Positions 13,144 through 16,154 of a stretch of 16,154 nucleotides of DNA are shown here, piece by piece. Under the pieces are notes generated by a model. The model made no database searches and was not told where the DNA came from. It saw only the letters and a program-made list of their open reading frames with translations. The stretch is from Baffinella frigidus. Lineage: Eukaryota; Cryptophyceae; Cryptomonadales; Baffinellaceae. Each line of letters starts with the position of its first letter. The stretch's first letter is position 1. The DNA is taken from NCBI GenBank assembly GCA_026770585.1, contig MU646454.1, forward strand, positions 203,271-219,424, given 5' to 3'. The position numbers and the translations under genes were made by a program.

Positions 13144-15083
13144 ATGGGCGCACCCGAGCTCGAGCTGAAGCTCTCGAGGTGAGATGGGTTCGTGGCCAGC
13201 GCTCTGCGAGCCCTGAGATGCCTACCCCGCGGGTGGGCTTGCTGCCTTTGTGTCTCGCTTGCCCTGCTTCTGGGAGGCTGATTCCCACTTTCATGCCGCA
13301 GGTACAATCGCGTGTACGCTCCCGGGGAGACGGTTGCGGGGCAGGCGCTTATCACGAGCAATGGCGGGATGTCCCACAACGGCATCAACATCAAGGTCTT
13401 CCTCAATGTGGGACAGATTCATTTTCAATGCCTGCGACGAGGCTGCTGCGGTAGAAAGAGGGAAGCGTTGCTAGTTTCGTGGATGCTGCCACGGAGACAC
13501 GTACCGTGGTGCTCGAAACACCAGCGGGCGCTACCACGGTTGGGCACGGTTGGGACGTGGACTCGGCCCTGTGCGCACTGCACCCTTCTGACAGCACCGG
13601 CGTTCCACTTACGGCTGCAGCTGCACCGAACCCTCCACCTGCTCCACCTGGAGCAGGTGGATCCACCTGGTGAATGAATCCCCATGAATCGCCATGAATG
13701 CTGCGAACCCTTCACCAGGTGGAGGGTTCGGTGCAGCTGCAGCTGAGCGCCAACGCCGTCGGGGTCTTCGAGGCCTTCTCCAGCAACATCAAGCCCATCG
13801 TCCTCCTCACGCTCAACAAGTCCCGCCCCCGCCGCCCTCGCTACCCGCAACTCCGAGCACACCCCGCCCTGCGCCGCAAATTTTCTCTGTGGCCTCGGCA
13901 GTGGCTGTGCAAGCGCAGCGGGATGAACGCTGCATGCAGCATGCAGCGGGGCGTGCAGGGGGGACGATGAGGACAGTGGGCAGCGGTCTGTGGGCGGGCG
14001 CGGGTGTGTGGGTGTGGGTGTGCATATGTGTTTTTAAGTGTGTGCCCCGGAAACACAGCCTGGTTGGTCCACGGACGTGTACGGTTTAGGAGTTGGGGTT
14101 GCCCTAAACTTACCCCTCGGCTGGCAGGGAGGTGCAGCCCGCGGGGAAGCTGGGCGATGGAGCGATCGCGATCCCGTTCGAGTTCGTCCTGGATCCTGCA
14201 AAGCTCTGCCCCTCGCCGCGCGGCCTCCTTGACACCTACCACGGCACCTCTAAACCCGAAACCCGAAACCCGAAACCCGAAACCCGGAACCCGAAACTGA
14301 ATTCCGAAACACGAAACAAGAAATACGAAACACGAAATACGAAACACGAAACCCTGAACCCGAAACCCTAAAACCTAGCCCCTAAACTCCCAACCCTAAA
14401 CTTTTAACCCTAAACTCTAAACCCCAAACCCTAACCCCTAAACCCTGAACCATAAACCCCGAACCCACTGGCACGCATGCAGGGATGTACATCTCAGTGC
14501 AATACACGCTGTGCAATACACCCGAACCCCGAACCCCGAAACCCCAAACCCCAAACCCGAACCCCCAAACCATAAACCATAAACCATAAACCATAAACCA
14601 TAAACCATAAACCATAGACCATAAACCCTGACAGTTCGCCGACGCCCCCGGCGACTTGCAGGCATCTAGCTCTGTCTCAAACCCGCTGGCACGCGTGCAG
14701 AGATGTACATCACAGTGCAACACACGCTCACGGACCCGAAGCCCTAAACCCTACACCATGAACCGTAAACCATAAGCCATAAGCCATAAGCCATACACCA
14801 TACACCCTGAACCTACTGAACCTGGCAGGGGTGTACATCACAGAAACCTCAAGCTTGAACAATCGCCCCTAAACTCTAAACTCTCAACTCTCAACCCGAA
14901 ATCCGAAACCCGAAACCCGAAACTCTGCACCCTAAACCATCAACCATACACCCTGAACCCACTGGCACGTCTGCAGGGATGTACATCACAGTGCAATACA
15001 CGCTGACGGTGGAGGTGGTGCGGAGCGGGATGTTCTCGGGCGGCAACCTCTCTGAGTCCACCGAGTTCATCGTCGACGTCCCG
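13144..15083 (+). CDS. VPS26C: VPS26C (DSCR3) homologue, exons 1-5, 3'-partial
   Basis: VPS26C is the arrestin-fold subunit that joins VPS35L and VPS29 in Retriever, which returns membrane cargo from endosomes to the cell surface. Proposed exons are 13144-13178, 13302-13395, 13719-13819, 14128-14243 and 14977-15083. They join in frame to 151 codons, about half of the ~297 residues of the human protein. The start MGAPELELKLSR runs across intron 1 into YNRVYAPGETVAGQALI. Exon 3 gives VEGSVQLQLSANAVGVFEAF and SSNIKPI, which closely follows the human protein from memory. Exon 4 gives AIPFEF and DTYHG. Exon 5 gives YITVQYTL and ESTEFIVDVP. The match is to the N-terminal arrestin-like lobe. Intron phases are 2, 0, 2 and 1. 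Donors are GTGAGA, GTCTTC, GTCCCG and, for intron 4, GCACCT (a GC-AG intron). Exon 6 was not identified. Family assignment is strong, and exon edges rest on homology and frame only. Confidence 0.85.
13396..13718 (+). other. VPS26C intron 2 with an inverted copy of the exon 3 start
   Basis: Positions 13614-13641 are the exact reverse complement of 13716-13743, which spans the acceptor and the first 25 bases of exon 3. A second pairing, CCACCTGGTGAA at 13663-13674 with TTCACCAGGTGG at 13711-13722, also covers the acceptor. In RNA the splice site could be held in either hairpin. Confidence 0.8.
13820..14127 (+). other. VPS26C intron 3
   Basis: It is 308 bp, GTCCCG...GGCAG. It contains a CGCAGCGG... 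and GCATGCAGCATGCAG stretch and a GTGTGGGTGTGGGTGTG run around 14005-14040. With the flanking exons it joins LNK to EVQPAGK at exactly the spacing of the human protein. No telomere-like array is present, unlike introns 4 and 5. Confidence 0.7.
14461..14510 (+). pseudogene. Decoy copy 1 of the exon 5 acceptor and start
   Basis: It matches 14955-15004 at 47 of 50 bases, including the branch-side sequence, GCAG acceptor and GGATGTACATC. It then breaks off with CTGTGCAATACACC. Splicing here would change Thr to Ser and run into repeat sequence. Confidence 0.85.
14681..14733 (+). pseudogene. Decoy copy 2 of the exon 5 acceptor and start
   Basis: It matches the true exon 5 boundary at about 47 of 53 bases (CTGGCACGCGTGCAG, then AGATGTACATCACAGTGCAA). 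The acceptor AG is kept. The similarity ends after CTCACGG, within the coding part. Confidence 0.85.
14809..14847 (+). pseudogene. Decoy copy 3 of the exon 5 acceptor, short and decayed
   Basis: GAACCTACTGAACCTGGCAG followed by GGGTGTACATCACAG matches the boundary with a small gap and then ends. It is the weakest of the three. Confidence 0.65.
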
Positions 15084-15495
15084 GTCTGTCCTGAACCCTA
15101 AACCCTAAACCATCAATCGTAAATCCTCAATACTAAAACCTAAACCCGAAACCCGAAGCCCGAAACCCGAAACCCGAAGCCCGAAACCTGAAACCCGAAA
15201 CCTGAAACCCGAAACACTAAGCCCTAAACCCCTGCACCCTGAACCCCGGGCGGAAACCTCTCTGAGTCCACCGAGTTCATCGTGGACGTTCCGGTCTGTC
15301 CTGGACCCTAAACCCTAAACCCTGAATCCTAAATCCTAAATACTAAACCCTACACCCAAAACCCAAAACCCGAAACCCGAAGCCCGAAACCTGAAATCCG
15401 AAACCCGAAACCTGAAACCCGAAACCCGAAACCCGAAACCTGAAACCTGAAACCCGAAACCCTAAGCCTTAAACCCCTGCACCCTGAACCCTAAT
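15037..15495 (+). repeat. 210-bp tandem duplication spanning the end of exon 5
   Basis: Unit 1 (15037-15246) holds the last 47 bases of exon 5, the donor GTCTGTCCTG and an AAACCC-type array. Unit 2 (15247 to about 15495) repeats the same order, including CCTGCACCCTGAACCC at the end. In the exon part (15037-15083 against 15247-15293) the only three differences fall at third codon positions and are silent (Gly, Val, Val). Confidence 0.85.
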
Positions 15496-15620
15496 CCCTA
15501 AGGCGGCCACTCGACACGACTGTTGCCTCTCTCCAGACCGCCGCGCCTCCCTCCTCTTGCCGCCCCTCATTTTCCACCTCCCGCTGCTCTGTGTGCGCAG
15601 CGTGCGTCGGGCGACGTAGG
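15496..15620 (+). other. Pyrimidine-rich stretch with an acceptor-like CAG
   Basis: CCTCCCTCCTCTTGCCGCCC, CTCATTTTCCACCTCCCGCT and CTCTGTGTGCGCAG look like a polypyrimidine tract and 3' splice site. The following RASGDV frame does not clearly match VPS26C and is interrupted by a MITE after 20 bases. Exon 6 is therefore not called. Confidence 0.35.
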
Positions 15621-15762
15621 TTCATCTCCACAAAAGTATTAATTAATTGCTTTTGGCGCAACGAAATTTACTACACAAACTCTCTACTATTACTTTTATG
15701 AGCAAATCGTGTAGTAATTTTCGTTGCCGAAAAGCAATTAATTAATACTTGTATGGAGATTA
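15621..15762. mobile_element. 142-bp MITE, family G, copy 2
   Basis: It has the same length as copy 1 (11764-11905) but the opposite orientation. It starts TTCATCTCCACAAAAGT and ends GGAGATTA. AGG flanks both sides (15618-15620 and 15763-15765), a 3-bp target duplication. The internal GTGTAGTAATTTTCGTTGC is at 15709-15727. Confidence 0.9.
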
Positions 15763-15782
15763 AGGTAGGCAGGTAGGTAGGC

Positions 15783-15944
15783 CACACAGCGGACTTCGAA
15801 GGGGTTTTGAATAGCCCCTAAGCGATCAGACCCAGGACCCTACGGTAGGCAGCCCGTAGGGGCATAGGGGGGTTCCTGCGGATAAGGTAACGGAAACTCG
15901 GGCGCTGAGTGCCCGAAAATCCTTTCTTAGCAGCCCGATGTGTG
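15783..15944. mobile_element. Fold-back element, family C, copy 2
   Basis: CACACAGCGGACTTCGAAGG, CCTAAGCGATCAGACCC, CCCTACGGTAGGCAGCCCGT, GATAAGGTAACGGAAACTCG and CCGATGTGTG follow the copy at 5824-5982 base by base with scattered changes. Confidence 0.85.
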
Positions 15945-15964
15945 GCTACTAAGGGCTGCGCAGG

Positions 15965-16085
15965 TACAGGGGTACCTCGCTCATAAGAAACTGCCCCCCC
16001 CCTAGGATCACCCTAGGGCCCTAGGCATAGGCCTACTGTAGGGTCCTAGGGGGGCGCAGTTTCTTATGAGCGAGGTACCCCTGTA
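15965..16085. mobile_element. Family F fold-back element, copy D
   Basis: It is 121 bp between TA dinucleotides, with CAGGGGTACCTCGCTCATAA arms and the centre CCCCTAGGATCACC...GGGTCCTAGGGG. It is close to copies A to C. The last 69 bases of the window (16086-16154) hold nothing recognisable. Confidence 0.85.
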
Positions 16086-16154
16086 GGCATTTTCTCTGAC
16101 CGCGTGGGGCTCTTGCCGCGTGCGTGTCGACGGTCGCTCTCAAAGAAAAGAGGG

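Larger units (their letters stand above)
14244..14976 (+). repeat. VPS26C intron 4, telomere-like arrays
   Basis: This 733-bp intron is almost wholly AAACCCG, AAACCCT, AAACCAT and ATAAACC minisatellite blocks (14250-14462, 14519-14628, 14740-14810, 14868-14957). Copies of the next exon's acceptor region interrupt them. The repeat type changes between blocks: CCGAAAC first, then CATAAAC, then mixed. Confidence 0.85.

Noticed and set aside
12926-13406. Minus-strand frames of 122 and 136 codons over the start of VPS26C
   Set aside because: They are antisense to supported exons and show no domain of their own.

Overview
The window looks like nuclear DNA of a eukaryote, most likely a unicellular alga. 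It contains spliceosomal introns, plant-type telomere-like repeats (CCCTAAA and the variants AAACCCG and CCCCAAA), many short fold-back transposon-like elements and very little coding sequence. From memory, the repeat-encoded peptides (GFGFRVSG runs, RGTSLIRN) resemble those in secondary-plastid algae such as cryptophytes. That lineage guess is weak. There are no bacterial operons, rRNA genes or CRISPR arrays.

Only one gene is convincing. The 5' half of a VPS26C (DSCR3) homologue, the arrestin-like subunit of the Retriever endosomal recycling complex, lies on the + strand at 13144-15083. Five exons join in frame to give 151 codons, and the gene probably continues past the window edge. Its introns are unusual. 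Intron 4 appears to be GC-AG. Introns 4 and 5 are filled with telomere-like minisatellites that carry extra copies of the adjoining exon edges, and intron 2 holds an inverted copy of the start of exon 3.

The remaining ~13 kb is a mosaic of repeats. From 1 to 3.6 kb there are several TIR/fold-back families, AAACCCG arrays and a (CCCT)n tract. From 3.6 to 5.4 kb there are telomere-like arrays in both orientations around a short exon-like segment that is itself partly repeated. From 5.4 to 9.2 kb there are more fold-back elements, some nested. From 9.2 to 12.7 kb there are SINE-like copies with GGACCTAAA tails, often 5'-truncated, with a TA-flanked fold-back family (TIR CAGGGGTACCTCGC) among them. 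From 15.6 kb to the end three fold-back elements lie side by side.

Two themes recur. Fold-back families with unrelated ends share one palindromic core (CCTACCGTAGG plus CCTAGGACC), and three other families share an internal motif near GTGTAGTAATTTTCG. Single-copy or exon edges are also duplicated together with neighbouring telomere-like repeats. All coordinates and identities were read by eye, so element ends may be off by a few bases.
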